Positions 42,833 to 50,848 of a stretch of 56,823 nucleotides of DNA are shown here, piece after piece. The stretch spans positions 1 through 56,823 of the forward strand of contig NZ_JBFAKK010000024.1 in NCBI RefSeq assembly GCF_040655735.1, in the 5' to 3' direction. The translations under genes and the position numbers were made by a program. The notes beneath the pieces are model-generated. The model saw nothing but the letters and a program-made list of their open reading frames with translations. It was not told the DNA's origin and did not search any database. How positions within the stretch are numbered: position 1 is the first letter of the stretch; the number at the start of each line of letters is the position of its first letter. Source of the stretch: Phytomonospora sp040655735 (GTDB lineage: Bacteria; Actinomycetota; Actinomycetes; Mycobacteriales; Micromonosporaceae).

Positions 42833-43825
42833 ATGGGAATCACGATCGACATGTCAGAGGAACTCCTCAGTCCAGACCCGGCTCCCACTTCGGCAGGCCG
42901 GCGCGGCCTGAACCGGCGCGTCCTGCTCGCGACCCTCGGACTGGGCGCCGGCGCCGCCGTAGTGGGCACGGCGGCCCCGGCATCCGCCGCGACCACCTGG
43001 AGCAACCCCACTCTCGGGCGCATCACCGCGGGCTACAAGTCCCCGTCCTACCCGACCCACCTGGGCACCGACGTCGCGAACTCCCAGGGGACGGCGATCT
43101 GGGCCGCCAGCTCCGGAACCGTCGTGGGGGTCCGCACGAACTCCTATCCCGGCGACACCCGCACCGGCCTGCTCCCCGGTCGCACCGGCAACGGTGTGCT
43201 GATCGAACACGCGGGCGGATACCGCACCTACTACGGTCACCTCCACTCGGTGAACGTGAGCGTCGGCCAGTCGGTCACCGCCGGCCAGCGGATCGCCGGC
43301 ATGGGCACCACCGGGAACTCCACCGGAAACCACCTGCACTTCGAGGTCCATCTCAACCAGGTGACCACGAACCCCTACACCTTCCTGCAGGGACGCGGCA
43401 TCACGCTGGGCTCCACCGCGCCGGCCGCCGGAGGCTGGCCCACGCTCAAGCAGGGCTCCACGGGCGCCCGGGTCACCGTGGTCCAGTACCTGCTGACCTC
43501 TCGCGGGTACTCGACGGTGGCCGACGGCGACTTCGGCGCCGCGACCACCGCGTCGGCCAAGAGGTTCCAGAGCGCCAAAGGGCTCGCGGCCGACGGGATC
43601 GTCGGGCCCGTGAGCTGGCCGGAACTCGTGCAGGACGTCGGCAGCGGCTCCAGCGGCGACAAGGCCAAGGCAGCCCAGACCGGCCTCAACATCCACGGCG
43701 CCGGACTGCTCGTCGACGGCGATTTCGGCGGCGTGAGCGTCACCGCCGCCAAGAGGTTCCAGAGCGCACAGGGGCTGGTGGCCGACGGCCTGATCGGGCC
43801 GATCACCTGGGCCGCCCTGGTGTAG
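42833..43825 (+). CDS. Secreted M23 peptidoglycan endopeptidase with two peptidoglycan-binding domains
   Basis: 330 residues from ATG at 42833; an ATG at 42851 is equally possible, as neither has a good ribosome site. A Tat-like signal (LNRRVLLATLGLGAGAAV) ends at ASAA. The M23 (LytM) domain has the zinc ligands H and D in THLGTDVA and the HxH in GNHLHFEVH. Two peptidoglycan_binding_1 repeats follow (LKQGSTGARVTVVQYLL and the RFQSAKGLAADGIVGP pair). It hydrolyses cross-bridges in the cell wall. Divergent from the urease operon. Confidence 0.88.
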   Translation: MGITIDMSEELLSPDPAPTSAGRRGLNRRVLLATLGLGAGAAVVGTAAPASAATTWSNPTLGRITAGYKSPSYPTHLGTDVANSQGTAIWAASSGTVVGVRTNSYPGDTRTGLLPGRTGNGVLIEHAGGYRTYYGHLHSVNVSVGQSVTAGQRIAGMGTTGNSTGNHLHFEVHLNQVTTNPYTFLQGRGITLGSTAPAAGGWPTLKQGSTGARVTVVQYLLTSRGYSTVADGDFGAATTASAKRFQSAKGLAADGIVGPVSWPELVQDVGSGSSGDKAKAAQTGLNIHGAGLLVDGDFGGVSVTAAKRFQSAQGLVADGLIGPITWAALV

Positions 43826-43927
43826 GAGACGCCGTGGGCGGTGTCCGACGGGCCTCGGGAAACCGGCGCGGGATCGTGCCGAACTCGCGGATACGGCGTA
43901 CGCCCGGCGGGTCTTATCTTTGGGCGC

Positions 43928-44320
43928 ATGAAGCACCTTGAGGAAAGTCCCTTTGACACACCCGACGGCCTCGACATCGCCTTCCACGACCGACCGGACT
44001 GCCGTGTCATCACCTTGCGCGGAGAGATCGACATCGCCGTCGAGGGCGCTCAGTCGGCGCAGTTCCTGGATCTGGTCAAGGACCCGCCCGGCGACATCGC
44101 CCTGATCGACATGTCCGGCGTCGGCTTCTGCGACTCCACCGGCATCGGCCTGCTCATCCGCGCCGCCAAGGGCCTCTGGCAACGCGGCGGGACGCTGCGC
44201 ATCATCGCGCCGCAACCACAGATCGCCCACCTGCTGACCACCAACGGACTCAACACCGCCCTGCCCGCCTCCCCCACTGTGGACGAAGCCGTCAAGGCGG
44301 CCACCGGCCCGGCGGCCTGA
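43928..44320 (+). CDS. STAS-domain anti-anti-sigma factor
   Basis: 130 residues from ATG at 43928. A single STAS domain with the phosphorylatable Ser in FCDSTGIGLL and the preceding IALIDMSGVG strand. Such proteins bind the partner anti-sigma kinase when dephosphorylated and release an alternative sigma factor. No kinase or phosphatase gene is adjacent, so the partners are elsewhere. A short N-terminal extension precedes the domain. Confidence 0.9.
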   Translation: MKHLEESPFDTPDGLDIAFHDRPDCRVITLRGEIDIAVEGAQSAQFLDLVKDPPGDIALIDMSGVGFCDSTGIGLLIRAAKGLWQRGGTLRIIAPQPQIAHLLTTNGLNTALPASPTVDEAVKAATGPAA

Positions 44321-44357
44321 CCCCGCAGTGGGGATCGCCGAGGCGGCGCGAAGCCGG

Positions 44358-44380
44358 GGCCCACCGCCTAGCGGTGGGCC
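44358..44380. terminator. Bidirectional terminator shared by STAS and GNAT genes
   Basis: Perfect 10-base arms 44358-44367 and 44371-44380 with loop CTA; the loop is the reverse-strand stop codon of the GNAT gene. Placed between convergent genes, it can serve both. Confidence 0.75.
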
Positions 44381-44922
44381 TCCCAGTCGGAGCGCAACAT
44401 GGCCATCAGGTGAGCGTCGATGCTCTCACCGTTCCACAGCAGGGCCTCACGCTTGGTGCCCTCGTAGACGAAACCGGCTTTCTCGTAGACGTGCCGGGCG
44501 CGCGGGTTGTGCGCGTACACCTCCAGTTCGACGCGGTTGACGCCGACGGTGGCGAAGGCGTGGTCGAGGATCAGCCGGGTCGCCTCACCGCCGAAACCGC
44601 GACCGAAGTGGCGCGAGCGGAACAACATGATCCGGAAGCCGCAGGACCGGTTGTCGGCGTCGAGTCCCGACAGGACCACCTCTCCGGCGACCTCGCCGCT
44701 CGCAAGCTCCACGATCGCCAGATCGAGGCGGTCGTCGTGGTCGGCGCGCGATCCGTACCAGGCCTCCAACTGCCCGACCGTGAACTCGGCGTGGGTGCCG
44801 GTGAGGCGGTCGACCTCGGGGTCGTCGGCGGCGGCGAAGACGGCCGCGTCGGCGAGGAGCACCGGTCGCAACTGGACGAGTGTGCCGGTGAGGGTCGGTT
44901 TGGCGGCGAAGGTGAGGGTCAT
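44368..44922 (-). CDS. GNAT-family N-acetyltransferase
   Basis: 184 residues from ATG at 44922; an ATG at 44934 is also in frame. The acetyl-CoA binding segment FGRGFGGEATRLILDHAF and the C-terminal NPRARHVYEKAGFVYEG are characteristic of the RimJ/RimL-like group. Substrate unknown, perhaps an aminoglycoside, polyamine or protein N-terminus. Stop codon lies within the shared terminator loop. Confidence 0.88.
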   Translation of the reverse strand: MTLTFAAKPTLTGTLVQLRPVLLADAAVFAAADDPEVDRLTGTHAEFTVGQLEAWYGSRADHDDRLDLAIVELASGEVAGEVVLSGLDADNRSCGFRIMLFRSRHFGRGFGGEATRLILDHAFATVGVNRVELEVYAHNPRARHVYEKAGFVYEGTKREALLWNGESIDAHLMAMLRSDWEAHR

Positions 44923-45058
44923 GGAAGCGATCATCGCCGCAAGCCGTAGAGGCCGCAACGAGTTTCGGGCAGGGACTCCCGGGTCCTCGACTCGTTACCG
45001 GCCCGCTTGTGAGCGGGACGAGGGCGTCGCGTCCACGTCCCGCTGAAACGCCCGGACC

Positions 45059-45412
45059 TCAGCCGGCCCGCGCCGCCTGGATGATCTGGATCAGGTGGCT
45101 CAGGTCGTGCTCGAAGGTGAACTCCCGCAGGATCGTGGTGGGCCGCCCGTCGCGCAGGCGCCAGACGAACGCGTAGAGGACCGGCCGGTCCTCTTTGACG
45201 CGGCGCATGACGATCACACCGAAGTCGCCGAAGGTCGTGGTGGTGGGGAAGGTGGCGTCGGCTGCGGGCTCCAGGCTCATACCCCGCGCCTTCATGTCGG
45301 TGAAGCGCTGCATGAACCGCGCCTTGGTGATGGGCACGACCCGGCCGGCCTGGTCGACGCGCAGATTCTGGAACTCGTCGTCGTAGTTGTCGCCGAGCCG
45401 GTCGAGGTCCAT
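45059..45412 (-). CDS. SnoaL/NTF2-like protein, N-terminally truncated
   Basis: 117 residues from ATG at 45412. The sheet region FQNLRVDQAGRVVPITKARFMQRF through VWRLRDGRPTTILREFTF is a normal NTF2-like core. The first helix is shortened to DRLGDNYDDE: homologues I know begin 15 to 20 residues earlier with an ALNAGDLDAL-like helix. The gene lies head to head with a truncated TetR-type fragment, and the same deletion apparently removed the 5' ends of both. It may no longer be expressed from its own promoter. Confidence 0.6.
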   Translation of the reverse strand: MDLDRLGDNYDDEFQNLRVDQAGRVVPITKARFMQRFTDMKARGMSLEPAADATFPTTTTFGDFGVIVMRRVKEDRPVLYAFVWRLRDGRPTTILREFTFEHDLSHLIQIIQAARAG

Positions 45413-45745
45413 GGCCTCACCGACGGCGCCCGCGTCGTGACGGGGGCGCGCCCGCAAAGCGCGCCGACGCTCGGACACCTGGCGGAGCACGCGACGGCCG
45501 CGGCCGTCGCGGCCGGACTGGACCTGCCCGACGCCGCCGCGCGCGTGTTCACCGCGCTCCACTTCACCTTCGGCCGCGCCATCGAGGAACAGGACTCCAC
45601 CGGAGCGTCCCGCATGGACCCTTCCGAGGCCGCGAGCTTCGCCGAACGGTTCCCGACGGTCGCCCGCGTTCTCGAACACGCGCAACGGGAATCCCTGACC
45701 CCCCGGGACGCCTTCGACGCCGGGATACGCCTCATCCTGCGGTAG
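45412..45745 (+). pseudogene. C-terminal remnant of a TetR-family repressor
   Basis: In the frame ending at 45745 the sequence from about 45412 (DGARVVTGARP, then DAAARVFTALHFTFGRAIEEQ, then FPTVARVLEH) matches the C-terminal ligand-binding/dimerisation domain of TetR (tetracycline-repressor type). No HTH domain precedes it; the upstream reading is antisense to the SnoaL gene. It therefore lacks a start and a DNA-binding domain and is a deletion remnant. Confidence 0.65.
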
Positions 45746-45813
45746 GACCGAGCCCGACCGACCCGGGGCCCACGGATTCGCGGTCGGCACGCGCTTCCAC
45801 TCGACACGCCCAC

Positions 45814-45859
45814 TACTCGGTGATACCGTGTACTGGTACTCGGTCTCACCGAGTACCAG
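45814..45859 (+). promoter_or_regulatory. Tandem palindromic operator for the PadR-DUF1048 operon
   Basis: A perfect 12-base inverted repeat with CTC spacer (arms 45833-45844 and 45848-45859, core TACTCGGT...ACCGAGTA) is preceded by a degenerate copy, TACTCGGT (45814-45821) and ACCGTGTA (45825-45832). It ends 20 bases before the PadR start, suited to autorepression. Confidence 0.8.
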
Positions 45860-45879
45860 GGCGATGAAGAGGACACACG

Positions 45880-46206
45880 ATGGACGACCTGACGGAGATG
45901 CTGAAGGGCACGCTCGAGGGTTGCGTACTCGAGGTCATCGGCGCTGAGGAGACCTACGGGTACGCCATCACGCGCCGACTGAACGAACTCGGCTTCACCG
46001 AGGTCGCCGAAGGCACGGTGTACACGATCCTGCTGCGCCTGGAGAGGAACGGGCTCGTCCAGGTGACGAAACGCCCGTCCGGTCAGGGCCCGCCGCGCAA
46101 GTTCTACGCGCTCAACGACGCGGGACACGAGAGGCTCACGGCGTTCTGGGCGAAATGGGAGTACGTCACCACACGCATCGACAAGCTCAAGGAGGGCGGC
46201 CGATGA
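45880..46206 (+). CDS. PadR-family transcriptional regulator
   Basis: 108 residues from ATG at 45880 with AGAGG eight bases ahead. Winged helix: MLKGTLEGCVLEVIGAEETYGYAITRRL, then EGTVYTILLRLERNGLV and the wing PPRKFYALNDAG. Typical short PadR with a truncated dimerisation helix. Palindromes at 45814-45859 are the likely operator. Followed by two DUF1048 genes in an operon; such modules usually answer to membrane-active drugs. Confidence 0.93.
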   Translation: MDDLTEMLKGTLEGCVLEVIGAEETYGYAITRRLNELGFTEVAEGTVYTILLRLERNGLVQVTKRPSGQGPPRKFYALNDAGHERLTAFWAKWEYVTTRIDKLKEGGR

Positions 46207-46559
46207 ACTTCTGGGAGACCATCACCGGCAGCGATCTCACCAGGGACTGGCAGGCGTTCGAGGTCCGGGCCGCGGACCTGCCGCCGGAGCACCGCAAGGC
46301 GTGGGAGGAGATCAAGGCGCACCTGTTCGCCTACGGGGACTTCTCCGGCCGCAACCTGATGCCCATCTTCGACCACGCCCTGGGACTGCTCGAAGAGACG
46401 GCCGCCGACGGCCTGAGCGTCCACGAGGCGCTGGGCGACGACGTCGGAGGCTTCTGCGCGGCGCTCGCCGGAGGGCAAGGCGCCAAGACCTTCCGCGACC
46501 GGTGGCGCGAGCAGCTGAACAGGAACGTCGCGAGGAAACTGGACCGGCTGGGAGGCTGA
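46203..46559 (+). CDS. DUF1048-family protein (first copy)
   Basis: 118 residues from ATG at 46203, overlapping the PadR stop. Sequence WETITGSDLTRDWQAFEVRAADLP and LPPEHRKAWEEIKAHLFAYGD match DUF1048, helical cytoplasmic proteins encoded behind PadR regulators. It has 50-60% of its length in common arrangement with the next gene, indicating a duplication. Function unknown. Confidence 0.85.
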   Translation: MNFWETITGSDLTRDWQAFEVRAADLPPEHRKAWEEIKAHLFAYGDFSGRNLMPIFDHALGLLEETAADGLSVHEALGDDVGGFCAALAGGQGAKTFRDRWREQLNRNVARKLDRLGG

Positions 46560-46560
46560 C

Positions 46561-46887
46561 GTGGGCATCAAGGACATCATCGACGGCAAGAAGCAGTGGC
46601 GGGCCCACCTGGCGCGCGTCAAGGCGCTCCCGCCGGACTACCGGATCGTCTACAAGGAGATACAGCGCTACCTCTTCAAGGTCGGACCGGTCGACCTGAC
46701 CGAGGGGACCCTCCTCGCGGATCTCGTCGACTTCTTCGCACAGGGAGCCGCCGACGGCAAGGGAGTCCGCGAACTCATCGGCACCGACGTGGCCGCGTTC
46801 TGCGACGAACTCATCAAGGACTCGCGCACCTACGCCGAGATCTATCGGGAGTCGATCGGCCGGGCTTCGGGCACGGCCGAGAGGTGA
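46561..46887 (+). CDS. DUF1048-family protein (second copy)
   Basis: 108 residues from GTG at 46561, one base after the previous stop codon. IIDGKKQWRAHLARVKALPPDY then IVYKEIQRYLFKVG mirror the first copy, so these are divergent tandem paralogues that may form a heterodimer. No ABC transporter, the usual further partner, follows. Confidence 0.85.
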   Translation: MGIKDIIDGKKQWRAHLARVKALPPDYRIVYKEIQRYLFKVGPVDLTEGTLLADLVDFFAQGAADGKGVRELIGTDVAAFCDELIKDSRTYAEIYRESIGRASGTAER

Positions 46888-46915
46888 GCCCCGCCGACGC
46901 CGTCCGGGAGCCGGC

Positions 46916-47539
46916 TCACACCGGGCCGGCGAGCTCGGGCAGGTTCGCGAGTTCCGGGGCGACCGTCGCCGTCTGATGGATCCTGCGCCCTTGTGCCCGC
47001 ACCCACGACAGCGGATGGTCGGGGAACTGCGCGTCGAAGGCCGGGTCGTCTCCGCGATGGAAGGGCAGCGCGGTCTTCAGGTCCGGGGCGTAGGGGTGCG
47101 GCAGGATCCAGTTGTCGGGCCTGCCCAGCTTCGCGAAGAGGGCCGTTTCGCGAATGCCGGTGAAGTCGCCGGGGTTCCCTTCGGCCCCGAAGGCCGTGAT
47201 CTGCGCGTAGCGCGTGGCCTTGGTGAGCGTGAAGACGGCGGCGAAGATCGTCCCCCGCGGGTTGCGAGGGTGCGGCATCTTCATGACCTGGTAGACGGCG
47301 CGGACACCGCCGAAGGGCACGAGGTCGGCTTCGATGATGCACCCCCGCCCCGCGAACATCTCGGCGAAGCCTCTTCGCAAGGTCGCGAGATCGGCCATCC
47401 ACGCCGCGTTGAACGGAGGCCCTTCGTTGACGGCGACGTTGACCCCGTAGCCGGTGGCCGGATCCACCCAGACGGGTGATGCGCCCTCCCGCTCGAATCC
47501 GGTCGTGTCGAAAGCGATCGGCGGGTGCGGCGCACTCAT
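46916..47539 (-). CDS. Uncharacterised protein
   Basis: 207 residues from ATG at 47539. A beta-rich soluble protein, with segments YGVNVAVNEGPPFNAAWMA, VYQVMKMPHPRNPRGTIFAA and ALFAKLGRPDNWILPHPYAPD. No signal peptide. It faces the DUF1048 operon convergently with 28 bases between stops. I recognise no function. Confidence 0.65.
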   Translation of the reverse strand: MSAPHPPIAFDTTGFEREGASPVWVDPATGYGVNVAVNEGPPFNAAWMADLATLRRGFAEMFAGRGCIIEADLVPFGGVRAVYQVMKMPHPRNPRGTIFAAVFTLTKATRYAQITAFGAEGNPGDFTGIRETALFAKLGRPDNWILPHPYAPDLKTALPFHRGDDPAFDAQFPDHPLSWVRAQGRRIHQTATVAPELANLPELAGPV

Positions 47540-47720
47540 CGGAAACCTCGCGTCGGTCGGCGGCACATCGCGTCGAGAACCCGTCCGCGCGACAGTCCAC
47601 AGTGGTCGAAACAGACTATCCGGGACGGACGGCCCGTCAACCCGTCGCGGCATCCCGGGCGCGAGCGGGACAAGGGCCGCTCATGGCGCCTTCGGCGGCG
47701 GCCCGCTAGCCTCTCCTTCC

Positions 47721-48188
47721 ATGGCTGCACGGAAGTTCGAGACCTTCGGCAACGGCACCCCCTATGTGCCCGCGGGACCCTGGGCGATGTTCTTCGCCTG
47801 GCTGATCGACTTCGTGGTGTTCGTGCTGGGATTCGCCGTGGCGTTCGTGGTCGCGGCCGGGGTCCTCGCCGGCCGCGACCTCAGCGGCGGCGTGATCCTG
47901 GCGGTCACCGGCGGACTCTTGTTCGCGGTGCCCTTGGTCTACGGCCTGTTCTACACCGGTGGGCGGGCACTCGGAGCCGTACTGACCGGCACCCGGCTGG
48001 TGCGGACGCGAGACGGCGGCCGGATCGGGGCGAAGGGCCCGTGGGCGATGCTCGTGCGCACGATCCTGCTGCCGCTGCTACTCGTCGCGGTGATGGTCGG
48101 CGGAGGGTACGCGCCAGGCTCGCTGAAGCGGATCAGCATCGACGCGGCGCGCACTCACCGACTGCGGACCGAGGGTCTGCCGGCCTGA
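47721..48188 (+). CDS. RDD-family membrane protein
   Basis: 155 residues from ATG at 47721. Hydrophobic helices with the RDD layout: WLIDFVVFVLGF (Asp in helix 1), RALGAVLTGTRLVRTRDGG and a further helix pair near LLPLLLVAVMVGGG. Function of the family is uncertain (possible transport). Confidence 0.82.
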   Translation: MAARKFETFGNGTPYVPAGPWAMFFAWLIDFVVFVLGFAVAFVVAAGVLAGRDLSGGVILAVTGGLLFAVPLVYGLFYTGGRALGAVLTGTRLVRTRDGGRIGAKGPWAMLVRTILLPLLLVAVMVGGGYAPGSLKRISIDAARTHRLRTEGLPA

Positions 48189-48347
48189 GTCCGTCACCGC
48201 CCCAGCCACTCCCTCGGCAACGGGTCCGACACGCCGCGAAATGGCGCCGGGGGTACGGCGGGCATGGGCGACTCTCCGGGGCGAGGAGAAGCGGGCTCTT
48301 CGAGCGTGACCGGAGAGTGCTCGCGGCCCAGCCGTCGACGCCGCCGG

Positions 48348-48719
48348 TCAGATGATCCCGGGAAGTACGGCGGATGCCGCCGGCGGCAGGGAGAGGACCT
48401 CCAGCGCTTCGAGCACGTCTCCGCCGGGGCGTGCGGCGGCCTTGTGGTCGGCCGCCGCCTGTTCGAGCGCCCGGCGCATCCACCGCGACACCGACATGCC
48501 CGCAGCGGACGCGGCCTGGCGGATCCCCGCGTCGAGTTCGGGCGAGACGCGAAGCGTCTTGACCACGGTCGTGGGACCGGACTTGGGCGACCCGGCAAGC
48601 ATCGCGGCAGCCTCGGCAGGCCGGAGAGGCGCGGCGATGTCGAGGTTCTCGATGAACTCGACGACATCGTCGGCCGAGCCGAACTGCAACCCCTCGTCGA
48701 CCATCACTGATGACCCCAT
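48348..48719 (-). CDS. Ribbon-helix-helix (CopG-like) DNA-binding protein
   Basis: 123 residues from ATG at 48719. The RHH unit TVVKTLRVSPELDAGIRQAASAAGMSVSRWMRRAL is at about residues 50-85, flanked by an N-terminal acidic region and a C-terminal hydrophobic tail. This pattern occurs in antitoxins of the HicB/CopG sort, but no toxin gene adjoins it on either side. It may be a stand-alone regulator or an orphan antitoxin. Confidence 0.7.
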   Translation of the reverse strand: MGSSVMVDEGLQFGSADDVVEFIENLDIAAPLRPAEAAAMLAGSPKSGPTTVVKTLRVSPELDAGIRQAASAAGMSVSRWMRRALEQAAADHKAAARPGGDVLEALEVLSLPPAASAVLPGII

Positions 48720-48862
48720 TCTTGAAAATCGAGGCGGCGAGCACGAACCGCCGGGACCGTTCTACCCACCTCGGGCACGGTTGGCAACCACCCGAATCGA
48801 CATTGGACGCGAGCGAATCGTAGGAGACCTCCCGAGCGCCGCGAACGGCGGCTCTCGAGCCT

Positions 48863-49507
48863 CTACTTCGGTGCGGCGACGAGGCGTACGGCCAGGGCCG
48901 CGAAGACCGAGCCGCTGAAGATGCCGAGGCCGCGAGCCACCCGGCGGCTGCGTCGCAACAGGGAGGAGAGCCGGCCGGCGAGCAGGCCGATCGAGGCGTC
49001 GACGGCGAGGCCGGCGAGTACGAGGGTGGCCCCGAGGATCAGGAGCTGGCGGCCGACGTGTCCGAGGCCCGGGCTGACGAACTGCGGCAGGAAGACGACA
49101 TTGAACAAGATCACCTTCGGGTTGAGCAGGTTGGTGACGGTTCCCTGCCAGAAGGCGCGCAGCAGCCCCGGTCCGGAAGCGCGTTCGGACGCCGCCCGCT
49201 CGTCCTCGGATCCGAGACCGGAGCGGTCGCGGAAGGCTTTGACCGCGAGGTAGAGAAGGTAGGCCGCGCCGGCCCAGCGGATCGCGTGGTACAGCACCGG
49301 GAGCGTGGTGAAGAGCGCGGAGAGACCGAGCACCGCGGCGACGGCGTGCACCAGGGCACCGAAGGCCACGCCCGTCGCGGCCATGACACCGGCGACCGGT
49401 CCGCCGCGGGCGCCCATCGCCACGACGAACAACATGTCCGGCCCGGGCGTGAGGCACAGGGCGAAGGCGGCGACCAGGAAGGCCGCGTACAGCGTCAGGT
49501 CCACCAT
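48863..49507 (-). CDS. LysE-family amino-acid exporter
   Basis: 214 residues from ATG at 49507; an ATG at 49516 is in frame but lacks a ribosome site. Six membrane helices with the family landmarks LCLTPGPDMLFVVAMGARGG and FWQGTVTNLLNPKVILFNVVFLPQF. RhtB-type exporters remove homoserine or other amino acids. Monocistronic. Confidence 0.9.
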   Translation of the reverse strand: MVDLTLYAAFLVAAFALCLTPGPDMLFVVAMGARGGPVAGVMAATGVAFGALVHAVAAVLGLSALFTTLPVLYHAIRWAGAAYLLYLAVKAFRDRSGLGSEDERAASERASGPGLLRAFWQGTVTNLLNPKVILFNVVFLPQFVSPGLGHVGRQLLILGATLVLAGLAVDASIGLLAGRLSSLLRRSRRVARGLGIFSGSVFAALAVRLVAAPK

Positions 49508-49579
49508 GGCTCCCATGTTGATCAGCGGGCGGGGACGCGTCGACCGAATATCACGGCATGAGACGTTTCGGCGCGGGCG

Positions 49580-50776
49580 TCACGGGTGCGAGACGAGTTC
49601 TCGCGCGGTCGGGGTGCGGGCGGGCGAGCGCCGGGACAGCAGCCATCCGGCGAGCGCGGCGGCGATACCGGCCAGGCCCGCCGCCGCGAAACCGCCCGCG
49701 GGCGCGGAGACGTCGACGGCCACGCCGACGATCGGGGCGCCGAGCGCGAAGCCCGCGCTCTGTGCCGAGGACTGCAGTCCCGTCGCCTCGCCTCGCACGC
49801 TCGCCGGTGCCAGCCGGCTCACGCCCGCGGCCACTGTGGACAGTGTCGGGGCGGTGAGGAGCCCGATGCCGACGACGGCCAGGCACAGCCAGGGCCAGTC
49901 GCGGGCGAGTCCGGCGGGAATCGTCGCGAGTCCGAGCAGGCCCAGCAGCGGCCAGGTGGGAAAGGACCGGGGCAGGGCACCGTAGACGAGTCCGCCGGCG
50001 ACGGAGGCGACGCCGAACACGGCCACGACCAGTGCGGCCCAGGACACCTGTCCGGCTTCTTCGAGCATGGCGACGATGGCGAGGTCGACGCCGCCGAGGA
50101 GCATGGTGACGCCCAGCGCCGCCGCGAGGACCGCGACCATGCGGGCGTTCAGCCATTCCCGGCGCGGGGGCCGTTCGGCAGTGACCGTCTCCGGCTCGTC
50201 CTCCCCGCGCAGCGGCGGGTCGAGCAGGGCGATTCCCGCTCCGCCCGCCACGATCAGGGCGCCGACGGCCCAGACCACGACGACGGGCGACAGCGTCGCC
50301 GCGCACAGGATCACCACCGCCGGACCCACCATGTAGGACAGTTCGCCCTGTACCGACTCCAGCGCGAACGCGGCCTTGCGCTGCGCGGCGGTGGTCATCG
50401 CGGCGATCGCCTGCCGTGTGACGGGCTGGGCCGGCACCATGAGCAGGCCCGCCGCGAAAGCCGCGGGCAGCAGGAGGGGGTAGGGAAGGACCGGCACGCT
50501 CAGCCAGAAGACGATCTGTGCGACGGCGGTGGCCAGCACCACGGTCCGCAGGCCGCGCCGGTCGATCGCACGGCCGAGCAGCGGGCCGCCGAGCGCAAGT
50601 CCGGCGGTGAGGGCCGCCGCGAGACCGCCGGCCGCCGCGTAGCTCATGTCGAGACCCAGCACGACGTACATGGTCAGCGCCATCACGTCGGCCGTGATCG
50701 CGGTGCGGGCGAGGAACGAGACGCCCAGCAGCGACGACATCCCCGGAACGGCGAGCACCTGTCGGTATCCGGTCAC
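49580..50776 (-). CDS. MFS transporter
   Basis: 398 residues from GTG at 50776. Twelve membrane helices; motif A-like GRAIDRRGLRTVVLATAV between helices 2 and 3 and a second similar loop mid-protein. Drug/proton exporter type; substrate unknown. Divergent from the LysR gene, the usual regulator arrangement. Confidence 0.9.
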   Translation of the reverse strand: MTGYRQVLAVPGMSSLLGVSFLARTAITADVMALTMYVVLGLDMSYAAAGGLAAALTAGLALGGPLLGRAIDRRGLRTVVLATAVAQIVFWLSVPVLPYPLLLPAAFAAGLLMVPAQPVTRQAIAAMTTAAQRKAAFALESVQGELSYMVGPAVVILCAATLSPVVVVWAVGALIVAGGAGIALLDPPLRGEDEPETVTAERPPRREWLNARMVAVLAAALGVTMLLGGVDLAIVAMLEEAGQVSWAALVVAVFGVASVAGGLVYGALPRSFPTWPLLGLLGLATIPAGLARDWPWLCLAVVGIGLLTAPTLSTVAAGVSRLAPASVRGEATGLQSSAQSAGFALGAPIVGVAVDVSAPAGGFAAAGLAGIAAALAGWLLSRRSPARTPTARELVSHP

Positions 50777-50827
50777 CCCTACGACGCTAGGACAGTCGAC
50801 GGCCTATAGGTAGTGCTTAATTGGTTG

Positions 50828-50840
50828 CCACTGGCATAAT
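50828..50840 (+). promoter_or_regulatory. LysR/MFS shared control region
   Basis: TGCCA-C-TGGCA (about 50826-50836) is a perfect small inverted repeat of T-N11-A type in the 72-base gap between the divergent genes, overlapping a CATAAT -10 box (50835-50840) that ends eight bases before the LysR ATG. The transcript is then nearly leaderless. Position fits LysR autoregulation. Confidence 0.45.
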
Positions 50841-50848
50841 GGGTTCTT

